Below, piece by piece: positions 47,201-58,841 of a stretch of DNA of 64,000 nt. Source of the stretch: Bullera alba (lineage: Eukaryota > Basidiomycota > Tremellomycetes > Tremellales > Bulleraceae); NCBI GenBank assembly GCA_001600095.1, contig BCIX01000001.1, forward strand, positions 496,001 to 560,000, in the 5' to 3' direction. Made by a program: the position numbers and the translations under genes. Numbering within the stretch: the first letter of the stretch is position 1; each line of letters begins with the position of its first letter. A model generated the notes under the pieces. It had not been told where the DNA came from and did not search any database. It saw nothing but the letters and a program-made list of their open reading frames with translations.

Positions 47201-50163
47201 TGGACGCTTCGAGAACTTGGAGCCTGGAACGCAATTCGGCTTGGATCGCCTTCTCCGCTTGCAGATTGTCTGCCAATTTGGCGTGTTCCGCTCCGATATC
47301 CTCCACCTTGGCTTCCATCTGCTTCTGTAGATCAAAGATCTGCTTGTCTTTATTGTTGATCTCGTCCAACAGCAACTTGGTGTCCTTGTCCTTGTTGGAA
47401 TCGAGAACGGCGAATTGTCTCTCCAGGTCGCGGTATGCCTCTTCCCTGATACCGGCGTCGCGTTCTTGCTTTTCCAGCTGCTCCATTAGGGTGGACGACC
47501 GAGTCTCCGATGTGGTCAACCTCGCCTCGATCTCCGAGGTGTGCTGGTTGAGGCGGTCGTTGCTCTCTTTGAGCTTGGCAATGTCCTTCTTGAGATCCGC
47601 TACTGCTTCGCTGTGACTGTCCTCTGTCTCGGCGTGAGACTTGAGCTTGGCCTCCAGGTCTTGAATGTATGCCTAATCGAGGAGATCAGCTTTCCTTCAG
47701 AGTGGCTTGAGCTGAAAGCTTACCTCGCTCGACGTGTTCCTCTCAGTGAGCTTTGTAAGTCGGACCCTCAGCTCAGAGACGTATCCCTCGCTGGTGGCCA
47801 GCTTCTCTCGGCTCTCCGTCAATTGTGAATCTTGCTCGTCGTGCATCTCGCTCAGCATGGACTATGCTGAGGTCAGCCCGATCTTGCCTCACTTCGACTT
47901 CATCTCTGCTCACCAGCTCGGTTCTCAGCTCGTCGAGCTGTTTGTTGAGTGCGGCCACGACCTTCTCATACCTGATCCCAAGGTCAGTTGTTTTCAGGAT
48001 GCGAGCGCTGTTGTCAACTCACTCGATGATGACCGGTTCGACAGTCTCGTTGAACTTGGCAAGTGCGTCCCCGTCGCCCGGTTTGGCGTTCTTGAGCTCG
48101 GAAGTGAGTCTCATGTTTTCGCTACATTTACCGAGATACCGATCGTAGAGCTGAAAAATATCGTCAGCTTGGATCCAAAGAGGAGAGCAGTGAAGGAAGC
48201 TCACTTCGGTATGCTCCCTTTGCAACTCTGCGAGCCGATGCAACAGCTTTTCACTGCCCAGCTCATCTCGCCTGCCACCGACCGCCGGCACGCTTCGCAC
48301 TCCGCCCTCGGCGTCGATAGTCGCGAGTTGTTTTCGAAGCTTAAGCACAGTGGCTTGTAGGTGCTCAACGTCGTCCCAACCAACTTCGACCGCATTGACC
48401 TTTGCAGCGTTCTTGATGTTTCTCGCGCGAGAGGCATACTTGATCGTGTTGATCGTTTCGTTGATATTGTACTCAACTGGCGAGACACATGCGATCATCG
48501 TAGTCAATGCGTTGCCGCCAATTGAGTCTGTGAACCGCCGGTCAGCTTCATAGAGAAATCCTCGGTAGCTGAACTTACCCTGCAGCATTCGAGTCAGCTT
48601 CGAGTCGCGGTACGGTATGTGTCCTCGAGCTTTGACCGGGTCGGCAACTGCGAATCGATCAGCACCTTGTCCTCGCTGTCTGTGGAGCTCGCTTCAGTTT
48701 CACTCACGGACTGAAATAACGTTGCCCAGAGCCAAGAGACCACTGTTGATCGAGATGCCCTCTTTCATCCTGTCACCTTGCGCGGCAGTCCGCTTGAGTC
48801 TCTCGGATCCTGCCAGATCGACCATGTTGAATTTACTAGTGATCACCACCATGTCAGATTCGGACGGTGAAGGACCCATGAACGAGTTCGGCCTGGTGGC
48901 GCTGCCCGGGCCTCCTTTCGTAAAGCTACTAGGCGGTGGTCGGGATCCAGAAGGTGTGGGCGACCTCGCCGCACTGATACCTATCATCGAGGTCGGTCTC
49001 TTCAATCCTCGAGTGGGAGTGGAGAGCTCGGCTGACGACAGCGGTTGCGAGAGGGAGGACGGGAATGGCGATACAATCGCGCGTCGCTTTTGCACCAATG
49101 TGAGAGAGAATATGGCGTGGGATCGAGAAGATGTAGCGTTCATTGTAGTCTCTCCGGTCTTCCGCCTGGCTGATCCTTCGTAGAGGAGTTGCATGACTTC
49201 CGCCAGCGTCTTGACTTTGACCTCTCGGACGCCGGACCAGATGATCTTCCCATCTCGTTCTTCTCGGATCGAAATAGCGACGCCGGATCCAGAGAGCAGG
49301 TCGATGATATCCTCGTTGTACAGCTCGAGAAAACTTAATCGACATTCCCAAGATGCTCCTGGGCCGGCCGACTTTCTGACTTCCTCGGCTTTCTCGAATA
49401 TCGTTTGGACAGTTCGTGGGATCAGCCCTGTTCGGTTGTTGAACTCGGTGCCAGTGTAATCGGAATCTTCGCCAGTCGTGCCCATCGAGTAGGATTTGCC
49501 CGAGCTCGTCTGCCCGTAGCTAAGAACACCGTCAGCGAGAATCCAGACACTTGTTCTTGCTTCGTACTCACGCCAGGAAGGTGACATTGTGACCTTTCAT
49601 GAACTCGTCAACCTTGTCTTTGGCCGTGGCATCGTACAGATCCAGCTGAGTCGATGTCTCTCCCAGAACGCTGTCGAAGGTAAATGTTGGGTGTCTTTTA
49701 CTGCCACTGGCCACGCCGCTGCTGTGACCGGCCAGGGTGGCGGGGTCGACGTCGATTCGAACATTCTCGGGACCAGTGGGTTGGACCAACGTTGAGCGAA
49801 ATCGAGGAGGTACAGATGCGTCATCTGGGTCGGCCGGTCTCACACGTAGTACTAACAGACAGGAAGAATCAGCATGACCGATCACAGAACCCTAGAGGCG
49901 GTCACTCCCTACTTACCGACTTTGACATTCCTGCTCTCGGGGTCCGGGCTTCCTCTGACACTTGAGGCCCCGCCACTGATCGTCCTGTTCCTCGGAGTGT
50001 AGTTACTGGCCACTGAGCTGGGCCGGGGTATGGCCGAAGGGGATGGCGGAGGGGCTGGCGAGGCCATTGATCTGTTGTAGCCCAACATACGAGTGGGAGT
50101 GTTGGGTGTGTTGGGTGATAGCGGTACTGACGTTCGTCTGAGTGATGTGCTGGGCGACTGCAT
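44245..50163 (-). CDS. kinesin-4-type motor protein
   Basis: Large microtubule motor, about 1750 residues, N-terminal motor. The ATG at 50163 gives [17 protein letters not shown]. The motor includes [21 protein letters not shown], the P-loop [14 protein letters not shown], switch [14 protein letters not shown] and switch [30 protein letters not shown] continues across an intron to [31 protein letters not shown] and [13 protein letters not shown]. These last motifs fit the kinesin-4 (KIF4/KIF21) group. About 80 extra Ser/Pro-rich residues lie between switch I and switch II. The rest, over 1200 residues, is coiled coil with Ser-rich breaks (for example [18 protein letters not shown]), ending at 44245. 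The ATG is the first in-frame one; an upstream extension would need GTG. A role in spindle or hyphal microtubules is inferred. Confidence 0.93.
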
Positions 50164-51652
50164 GGTCGTTAGCACGTATCACGGTGTAGACAGAAGTGGA
50201 GATGTTTGGATGAGAGGTCGTTTTCACAGCTTGATGGCGAGCACGGGATGAGCAGGGCTCAGGACAGGGATGGAAGGACGCCTTTGAGACTGGAGAGGAG
50301 ATGAAACAAGAAGCAAAGGATGTGAGCCGAGCTCGGAAGTATAGGAACGAGTACGCCCTCTACTAGGGGTTGACTTTGAGAAGATGTCCGAGGTGGGACT
50401 GGTCACTCGGCCATCACCACGATCAAACCACCAAAAGACTGGTTTCCAACTCCACGATCACTCACTCGACGCGCCAGGTGCTCGTGCTGATACAGGTGAT
50501 GTGCCGCGCTGCCGCACGTTCCCTCGCCACAGACCTCGTCTGGGTGGTATACCGGTTTCGACCGTTTATTGTTCTTTCGTCCTAGTAATACAGTTGATTT
50601 GGATCAAAGAGCGTGGTGGTAGGTGTAGGTTGCTATAAAGTCAATGTCAACGCGAGAAACGATGGGGAAGTCAAGCTCAGACGGGAATGAGACAAGACGA
50701 GACCGAAGGGGGCAGTGGTCTGGCTTGGGAGTAGTTGTTGATGTGGTGGCAGTCCCCTCGCGGTCTGAGCTTTTTCCGTCGTGAGGCACAATGAGGACAG
50801 GCACCGACTCACTATAACTCAACTTATCTAGAAGAAGTTACCTTCGGCCAAGGTAGTTATCCCTAGCTTCGGAGCAACGGGGAAGGGTGGTAACTTAGCA
50901 AGCAGCACCTTCTCAGGCTCTCTCATCGACTAAGGTATTTCCAAGGAGTGATATGGTCGATAACCTTGACCGTCAATCAAGACGATCTACGCTCGGCAAC
51001 AATCCAATCTCAACACCCCATCAACACCTCCTCCAACTAGCGTATCTGGACCCCTGCACTCCAATACCTCCGCGGTCGTTCCTATCCACTATGCCTGTTA
51101 CTCATTTGACCTTGCAGTCCACTTCCAATCTCCTGTAAGCCTCTCCTTCCACAATGTCGACGTTGATACGCGGTATGTCGCTGACGCAGGCGTGAACCGA
51201 GACCGTTCGGGGTTGTACTCGTTACAAAATGTTTAGCGTCAAACGCTTCAGGTCCAGATTGACAATTGGCTGGGTTTCGAATTCTCAAACGTATTGAAAC
51301 AAATCGTGGTGTCCAGAGTGTTGACTAATGATTGTCACGAGGTCGACTACGAGCGAGCGTCTCTCATGATCGATGTTCTCTCGGTGCTATGAGTGTCCCT
51401 ACATCGGCCACTGCATTAACTCGTTTGCTTTCGCCCACCTGTCCACAGCGCTGGCAGCTTGTTGTTGCCACAGCAGAAACACCAGATCCGGTAACGGCAT
51501 CGCGATTTATTTCCCAAAGCGGTCAATGCAACTCGTTTCGATCCACACAGCTGCACCGATCCGTCGAGGGTACAACAATTAAGATTCGCCTACTCTACTT
51601 GTAAGTACCTACGCTCCACAATGCCTGCACTGCATCTCGCTGCGTAAAGCCC
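50164..51652. other. 1.5-kb intergenic upstream of the kinesin gene
   Basis: The sense strand of the kinesin gene has no ATG for about 250 nt upstream of its start, which fits a leader. A possible two-exon plus-strand frame (51091-51134, then from 51190) would encode only 38 residues and is not called as a gene. No repeat array comparable to 8.5-10.5 kb was seen. Confidence 0.45.
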
Positions 51653-54600
51653 TCACGTATCCCTCGTGATTTGATGAAGCCTCGTCACCAGCGCCAACAG
51701 CGCCACGTTCTCAGATCCAGCATTACTAGCAAAGTCAGCTCACACTCTCGTCCCACCTCAACTGGAGCGAGTAGCTGGCACCACTCACTAGGTCACAACG
51801 TCCAGATGGAGTTTGGTGTTGTAGTTGAAGTTGATCTCAAACTTCTCCAAAACACCCCATCGCTGCTTCACCTTGACCGGATCGCTTTCTCCAGTTGGAT
51901 CGGCAATGAAGCGAGAAAGCACGATGTTGAAGGAAGTCTGATACGACACAAATGCCGACATCGTGGTCATCAACTTGGCGTATACCTAGCCTTGCGTCAG
52001 CAACGAGTTGATATCATCAATCCGACCCGAGAACTCACCGTGAGGAGCTTGCTCGTGGTCAACATGCACTGCTTGAGACATGTATCGAGAAAGTCGACGT
52101 GATCCTTCATGAGTTGATCCACCGTCTCCACTTTTGCCAGCTTGCCCTCCAGATTCCTCCAATTCGTCTCCAAGACTTCTCCTGTAGCGTATGCCAGCAC
52201 TTGCCTCACAAAGCTCAACATCCGACTTCTCAGACTGAATATCCTAGACTTCCACCGTTCCATGTCTTCGTCTCCGCAGTGTTTGCGCCATTGAGGCGCC
52301 TTGTGTTCTAGCCACATGGCAGATAGGGCGGATTCGAGGTGGTGCAGGTGAAGGAGGAACCGGAAGATGATCTGATATCGCGTAATGGTCTTCCGTGAGA
52401 TGATAAGGGATAGTGGGAACTTGACGGAATAGTCAAACGCCAAAGCGTCGATCGCTACGGATGATCAGCACGCATGGCGATACAGCATTGCTGTCTAGTA
52501 CACCCCCACTCACCTAGCACAACTTTCTCTTTATCAGACTTGCGCGATGCAGCGTCTCCGTCATCGATTCCACCAGCACCAAAATCTAATTCGCCATCGT
52601 CCGTCATTCCACCTCCGGTCTTGCTGACAATCTTCAACAACCACTCGTATAGCCCGGTGCTCTGGATTGAGACCTTCAAGTCATCCTTGTAGGCGTCATT
52701 TGAGCTTGAGCTTGCTGGGTTCCGCACTGCCAGATCCAGCAAGGATTGCAATTTCACCATGGAAGCAGATTTCGAGGGTTTCCGCAGTTCTGAAGCTGCC
52801 AAGTCGAGGAAGTTCGTCAGGAAGTCCGATTGATCCACAAAGAAGAAGTGCTTCATCGACCTGTACTACGTCAGCAAAGTCACTAGTCGTTGCGAGGGCA
52901 AGCCTCACCTCAGATGCGGAATCAGTTCCTGCTCTTCGAGCATCAACTTGAGCAGCGTCTTATTGGCGTAGATGTACGCGTCTTCAACTCGCTTGTAAAA
53001 CCTACTGAGTCGTCAACGGCGTGTCGTTAAGTACAAAGCCTGCACTCACTTTGGTTCGATTGTGAGCTCCTGCAGATCCGCTGCCTCGACTTCGTAATCC
53101 TTCTTCACCTCGATGCCGCATTCACGGATGACGTTCAGATACTTCCCAGCAAGCAGGATCTTGTGTTTCCACGGCTGCAGAAAGGACGGTATACATGCCC
53201 CGCCAGGTAATCGCTTGGTCCCAGCGCGAGGCTGTGGCACACTTGCTGATATCGACGGCGTCGTTCGCCCTGATGTCGAGCCTTTTGGTGGACCAGCTAG
53301 AGAGGATCCGTCACGCAGCTATAGCTACATCAGCTCGGAGCTAGCAATGAGATGACCATTTAGGATATGTCACTCACCGTGTATCGCCTCTCCCAGTATT
53401 CGTCGGTATAATCGCTTTCCAGTACGCCTTTCGTGATATGTCCGCTTTCCTTCACCATGAACTCATCGAACGGGTCTGCCAGGTGCCCACTCGAAATCCA
53501 CCGAAGTAGCATCCGCAGATACGGCTGCGAGGCATGAAGGAGCAAAGACGAGTGTAACGTTGCAGCAGTAGGGTCGCTGAGGTGTCGGTCAGCTTTGAAG
53601 ACTTCTATGTCCAGCCGGAGCCAAGACTCACCCGCTCATCGTTGCCTCTCTGTCACTTATGATGCCCAACACCTCCCCTCCAAGTATAGGTCCAGCATCG
53701 CTGACGCCGTTCTCCGCGGCCTTGAGATTCTTCATCAGACCTTTCAACCCAGCTCCTCCCAGACCCAACTCCTCCGCCATGCCTCCAAATCCATCGTCGT
53801 CATCGTCACTCGACTTGTCCAAGGGCGATGGATCCTCGTCCGACTCGAGGGCTAGGCAGAGAGAGGAGAGCAGTGACATGGTGTGTAACGTTGGGTGAAG
53901 GTGGAAATACAGAGTTTGTAAGGTGAAAGTTGACGACTGTAGAAAGAGTGACTCTAGTTGAGCAGTCAAGACCCGATACTCCTAGGTGGATGTCAGCCTT
54001 TTCGAGTGAGCGGATCGAAAAGCACTCACCTTCAACATCGACCGAATACCGCTACCGAGGGCGTGACTGACCATACCGTACTCGGGCGTATTTCTGCGGC
54101 ACATCAGCATAGTCGAGTCATCGGTCCATTTTACCAACCTCAGCTCCATATATGCCTCAACTGATGTGAAGTATGTTGCGAGGGGTAATAATCGCTCAAC
54201 GAGAGATAGCAGTGATGGATCTACGATATCTATCAGCTGGATAACCTCGGTCAGAGATTGCACGTACCCAGTGAAGGATCTATCGTCCACCTGGCGCCCT
54301 GTATTCTCTGACTATCGTCCATCGGATCATAGTCGGCTTCGAATCGCAACAAGTTGCCCTCGACTCCCTTCTCTGATGTCAGACACAGAATTCAGCTAGC
54401 CTGAGCCATACTCACCTGCAGTGCGAATAGCAATTCTTCACAAATCCAGGCCTCCTGGATCTCCAGCGGAACATCGTCCAGTAGCCTGACTGCCTCCACT
54501 GCCTCGTCATCCTCGTCATCAAGCTCAACCCGAACATTGATTTGGCGTTCGGGCACATGGTCGGAGTAGTCTACATGCTGGTTAACTGACACCTTGTTAC

Positions 54601-55231
54601 GGGATGACGATGCACGGGCCGGTTCTTCGATTTGGGTATGAGGTAGTCTTCTGTCTTCGCCATCATGAAGCTTTGTCAAAGAAGTTGACGGGACCCGCGG
54701 CTGACTCAGCAGCGAAGGGGGTCGAGAAGCACGGGATGACGGGCGCTGATGGTCTCGTATTGATGCAGAACGTCGGGAGTCTGAAGGCTGTCTCGATGAG
54801 CCAGCCGTGGCCACTATCCAACACTCGAGTCAGAGATCATTCTGAAGCGATAGTGACCAAAGACCTACGATTGCGGGAGAAGAGAGCTTCGCCTGAGCCC
54901 GAGTTGTCCAGCTCCTCGATAATCTTATCCGGCCTGACTTTCCGTGATGAAGCGAGCGTACCGATGAACTAATCAAGCAAAACGCTGAGTCAGCAGCCTT
55001 CGAGTCAGACCCATCCATTCATATCCCTCAGGTAGATTTTCCCCTTGAGCTATCCAGCACAACGAGGTGATGAAGACATGACTCCAGTTGTAAACAAACC
55101 TTGTTGAGCTCTTGATCCGTAAAGGTGGGCTTGTATCCGCTCGTCCGCCTCGTGGGCTTTGGCGTAAATGGGACAGTCGTCGACGAGCCCGAAGGCACCC
55201 TTGAGGACGAGCTGGACGGTACACGAGACAT
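51653..55231 (-). CDS. gamma-tubulin complex component GCP2/Spc97
   Basis: Core subunit of the gamma-tubulin small complex that nucleates microtubules at spindle pole bodies (Spc97 in budding yeast, Alp4 in fission yeast). The ATG at 55231 opens MSRVPSSSSSRVPSGSS. A Ser/Arg-rich N-terminal region is followed by the GRIP1 part: LEIQEAWICEELLFALQ, SLLSLVERLLPLATYFTSVE and ILGGEVLGIISDREATMSGD. Then come LRMLLRWISSGHLADPFDEF, EYWERRYT, PSFLQPWKHKILLAGKYLNV and FFVDQSDFLTNFLDLAASEL. The GRIP2 part has FPLSLIISRKTITRYQIIFR, HVDFLDTCLKQCMLTTSKLL and FEINFNYNTKLHLDVV. WERRY, PSFL and the F..VD..DF spacing are typical of GCP2. The last exon ends at 51653. More than ten exons. It lies next to a kinesin gene; both serve microtubules, but this may be chance. 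Confidence 0.92.
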
Positions 55232-55310
55232 GGCGATATGGTTCACCTTATCGTGAACATGAAGCTTCACTCAAAGCTAGGGCCGCCGGCGTGGATTGCT
55301 TGTCGCATGT

Positions 55311-55649
55311 TCAAAACGCGTCGAGCGAAACGCGCCGGAGCGGAGATCCATATCTATCTCCGCCACCACCCAAGCTCGCTGAAACCCGAAACCCGTTTCA
55401 GATTTCGGCGAGGAGGATACTTGAGAGTTGAGAAAGCAGATCATCCTTTGCTTGACTATCACCCACGGCTAGTAACACTCTTTCTACCTCGTTCGCCTTC
55501 AGATAGCGTATGAGCTCCTGTGAGATACCCGCCCGACTCCGTGCTCCATCGAGATTGACATGACCTGGGATGTACAACCCATGATCGCACTCACTGTCAA
55601 TCGTCACTCGCTCGCGACGAGAGAGGTTCACTGACAAGCCACTCATCAT
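55311..55649 (-). CDS. possible small 98-residue protein
   Basis: Two exons, 55649-55421 and 55378-55311, joined over a 42-nt GT-AG intron, give 98 residues: MMSGLSVNLSRRERVTIDSE, then DGARSRAGISQELIRYLKAN and EVERVLLAVGDSQAKDDLLS, ending GGGGDRYGSPLRRVSLDAF. The alternating strand/helix look is more protein-like than random frames nearby, and the splice keeps frame into a basic tail. I do not recognise a family, although the VLLAVGD strand recalls small assembly-chaperone folds. The start lies only 20 bp from the start of the plus-strand gene, which is unusually tight, so either start could be wrong. Confidence 0.35.
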
Positions 55650-55669
55650 ACCAGTCAAACAAGAGCAAG

Positions 55670-56759
55670 ATGGCACACTTCGATCAGGGCCTCGATAATG
55701 ATAAGCTCAAGTAAATCTGCATCCAGACTGCCATATGTTTCCTGCCGCTGATTGTACTATCATGTTTTTAGATCCGACATTGCAGCTCTGATATGCGACA
55801 TTGAGGCAGCGCACCTCCAGCTTTCAATCACATCAGCTACGCCAGCACAATCCCCTCACGAGTCCGGCGTCTTCGCCAAAGCAGATCAAGCTCATCCACC
55901 TAAAGCCAGTCGCTTTCCCAGTATGCCCTCGCCTTTCCGGCTCAAACGCTCGCGCGACCTGAAGAAGCAGTACACCCAGCTCGACGAGACGTCCGCCTTG
56001 CTCGCGCAACGAAGGGGATCCACCGATTCCGACCAGACTCTTGTCGATGAAGACGGTGCCAGATCCAGTCCTGTGGCGGCCATGGACTCCAATGCCTTGC
56101 TTGCGATATTGGCTCCTTTGGTCGGTGCTCTTCAACGCCTCACGCCCCGTCTAAACGCTTCGTCGGCGCCAAACGACATTTTCGCATCGTTTATTGGGGC
56201 ATGTACCGCCCTCACATCCTTACTAACATTCCTTCAACGATGTAGTCAGGACCACGAACATGCTTCAGGGGATGCAGGATACGACCTCGACGCGGAGATG
56301 AGAAGCCTCATGTTAGAGGCTCTGGGCAAAAAGGTCGAGATGGAGAGGCACAAGATCCGTAGACCTTCACACGACTCTGACCGCTCACTCATCTCCACCA
56401 CCTCGACCGCTAACACTCCTTTCACAAACTCCTCAAGTAGCTCTATATCCCCATTATCCCCATCTCACACTAAAAATCCCTTCGTCGTTCACGCAACATC
56501 CGTCCACCTCTCGTCCAGCAGGGTATCTGTCGGCGGTAAAGCGATCCCTCAAGCACCCAGCTCTCGATCATCGGGCTCTAGTACCGGTGGGGTAGCGATT
56601 GCCAATTACGGCAACTTTGCAGGAGGCGGACAGGCCAGTTGGGCAATGAACGTCATCAGGTTGGGCAGCTACCAGAACTCGATGCTCTTCAGCCCCAGTC
56701 CAGTGGCTGTGAGGCGTGGGATCCATGAAGACGAGCATTACACGATACAAGATTCATGA
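55670..56759 (+). CDS. unrecognised Ser-rich protein
   Basis: Exons 55670-55710 and 55772-56759 give 342 residues with consistent phase. It starts MAHFDQGLDNDKLKSDIAAL. The N-terminal part holds SPFRLKRSRDLKKQYTQLDE. A hydrophobic helical pair follows (NALLAILAPLVGALQRLTPR and DIFASFIGACTALTSLLTFL), then a very Ser/Thr-rich region. The C-terminal end has VAIANYGNFAGGGQ, WAMNVIRLGSYQNSMLF and a charged tail. No signal peptide. Neither helix is convincingly transmembrane, and they could form an amphipathic hairpin. Function unknown; it may be restricted to Tremellomycetes. Confidence 0.7.
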
Positions 56760-56884
56760 TACCATCTGCGATACTCGCGATTCAACCCATTGTACATACA
56801 TATGAACGTCGTTCAAGCCATAATTGAAGCAATCACCATCATCCCTGGTTTCAAGTCGTTACGCACGTCACCACCCTAGCCAGA

Positions 56885-58339
56885 CTAATAGCTGAAATAT
56901 ACTCCCTTCTCTGCCTCTGTCTCTCCGAACACAGTGTTGAGTATGCTTGCGAGTCGAATTCCTCCCATTGCGAGCAACTTCTCGACCACCTTGTCGCCGT
57001 CGATACGGCCAAGATACTGTGGGGTATCGAGCTCAATCAGCGGTGCTCCATGTGCACCCGTGTAATCCTTGGGCCAAACGTAATCGCAGTTCAACTGGTG
57101 AATTTTCTTCGACCAGGTGTAAGGACAAGCAGGGAGTTCGTTGTCTACAGCCTTGAACTCTCCGTTGGCTCGAAGAAGCCTTGCATGTCGACTGGTGGGG
57201 TGCTGAGAAAGCATCTGGTTGACCAACTGATCTGTCTCCTTAAGTGGGAATGGGTACTTGATCGTCAGGGCGGTGGCCATGGGTGACGGCAAGAAGTTGA
57301 GCAAGAAAGATGATAGACCTTTGATGTTCTTCAACCAAGACGGATGTGAGGGCGGGACTGAGGCCACGGACGAATGGGGGAATGGATCACCACCACCTGG
57401 GCATACAAGCCAGTCCTCAAGAGACTCCTTCCACCATTCTCTGATCCCCTCCCAGACGATCCATCGGACGTAGGGGTCGAAGATAGCACCTGGCAAGGAC
57501 GACTCGATCTGCTTCCTGTACAGATCGGCATGAGCGGGAGTTCAGCTAGCTATCATGCCACTTACGAAGGTACCGGGGTGGTATAGTTGCCCAGCTCACG
57601 GATCTTCTTCGTGATGAGACCGCCATCCCATACAGAGTGAAGGCTGAGATCATGATCAGCTGTGAACCTAGGTCATGGAAGCTGTCAGCCTACTTTCGGT
57701 GTCTGCCTTCGAAAGACATCATAGCTAGGGTAGTATCAAGATCAGCGGTCTACACGCTTACCACTACCATCACCTTTCTCACCTTGATTGCCGCCTCGAT
57801 CCCTGCCGGTGAGATGCAGTGGTTGGTGCATATCTCCCACGTAGTGCACCAAGAATCGCAATGGTATGTCCCTAGACACTTCCGTCAGCACGCATCTTGC
57901 TGCTTCGAAGCAGAATCACACGATCACTCACCCCTCTCCGGCCATGATTCGCGCAGTTTGGTTCATGATTGCCGTTAGGACATTCACGTCCTCGTTCACC
58001 CATCCATGTTCGCCAAACTCGCAGTGATCAGCCGGATGATCCAACTTGGCTATCAGACCAAGGGTAAGCATAGACATTGGCAGAGTGGCTCGACTCACGG
58101 TTCACGTAGTGCATTGGTGCTGAACCCGGATAATGCCATTTGACCTGGTCAGCCCAAGCTGCCACTGGCGCCAGATGGCATTTCGCCTGTGGTGGGAGAA
58201 TGGAGCATAGCTTGGTGCGGACATTGGGGTGCAGGTGAATCTGAGCGATTGTGGCCACAATCTCGTGCCCCGCTGCTCCCCAGGCCAGAGCTGTGGGTAT
58301 GACAGCGGAGGCAACAGCTGCCAGGACAATGGATCTCAT
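56885..58339 (-). CDS. secreted S1/P1-type nuclease
   Basis: Zinc-dependent nuclease of the S1/P1 family, secreted, with single-strand nuclease and 3'-nucleotidase activity. The ATG at 58339 gives a signal peptide (MRSIVLAAVASAVIPTALA) directly followed by mature WGAAGHEIVA, whose N-terminal Trp and His are zinc ligands. AWADQVKWH supplies the Asp and PMHYVN the next His. LRFLVHYVGDMHQPLHL and SLHSVWDGGLI supply the remaining His/Asp ligands. A WWKESLEDWL stretch follows in the second half. All zinc ligands expected for the family can be found across several short exons. Extra C-terminal sequence after the catalytic core includes LYLGRIDGDKV-like text and ends at 56885. Likely roles are nucleic-acid scavenging for phosphate or nitrogen. 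Confidence 0.92.
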
Positions 58340-58841
58340 ATTGGCGGAGTCGCGTCTCTGAAGACGTCAAGGCGTGTCGCAAGTGGTGAATGTTGCGCAG
58401 GTGCTTCTCCAAGATATCTCAAGAAGGTGATGTGAATTGGGCCCTCGCCACGCTCAGAATGTGTCCCGTCGTGTCTCTGTGTTATACGGTGTGTTGATGA
58501 TGGAGAAGCAGACTGAGATTGAGTGAGATGCACGTTCTGCTCGTTGATCTGCTGGTCCGGCTTATCGGCGGCAATCTGGGTGGCAAACCCGAAGCGGACG
58601 GCCCCAGGGCCAGATTAGCTACTCCGTACTAGCACTCCCCTTCCCGGCCAGAGACATGATCTCGGGCAGGTCGTCATTACTTGTCTCGTGGCATGATCAT
58701 ATATGTACAGGTTTGACAACAGCTCATTCGCCTGGGCCCAGTGTTCTATCGAAATGCCTGATGCAGCCAAAGCCCAAAACGGTCTGAATTTCGGGAAGGG
58801 GAAGTACGGGGATTGGGAAGAGAGGAGGAATATTTAGGGCC
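58340..58841. other. intergenic, nuclease promoter and STYX-like 3' end
   Basis: About 500 bp between minus-strand genes. No coding frame, RNA gene or repeat array recognised. Confidence 0.4.

Noticed and set aside
51091..51260. Two-exon plus-strand frame encoding about 38 residues (MPVTHLTLQSTSNLL...)
   Set aside because: The splice is in phase, but the product is too short and unlike any family to support a gene call without transcripts.
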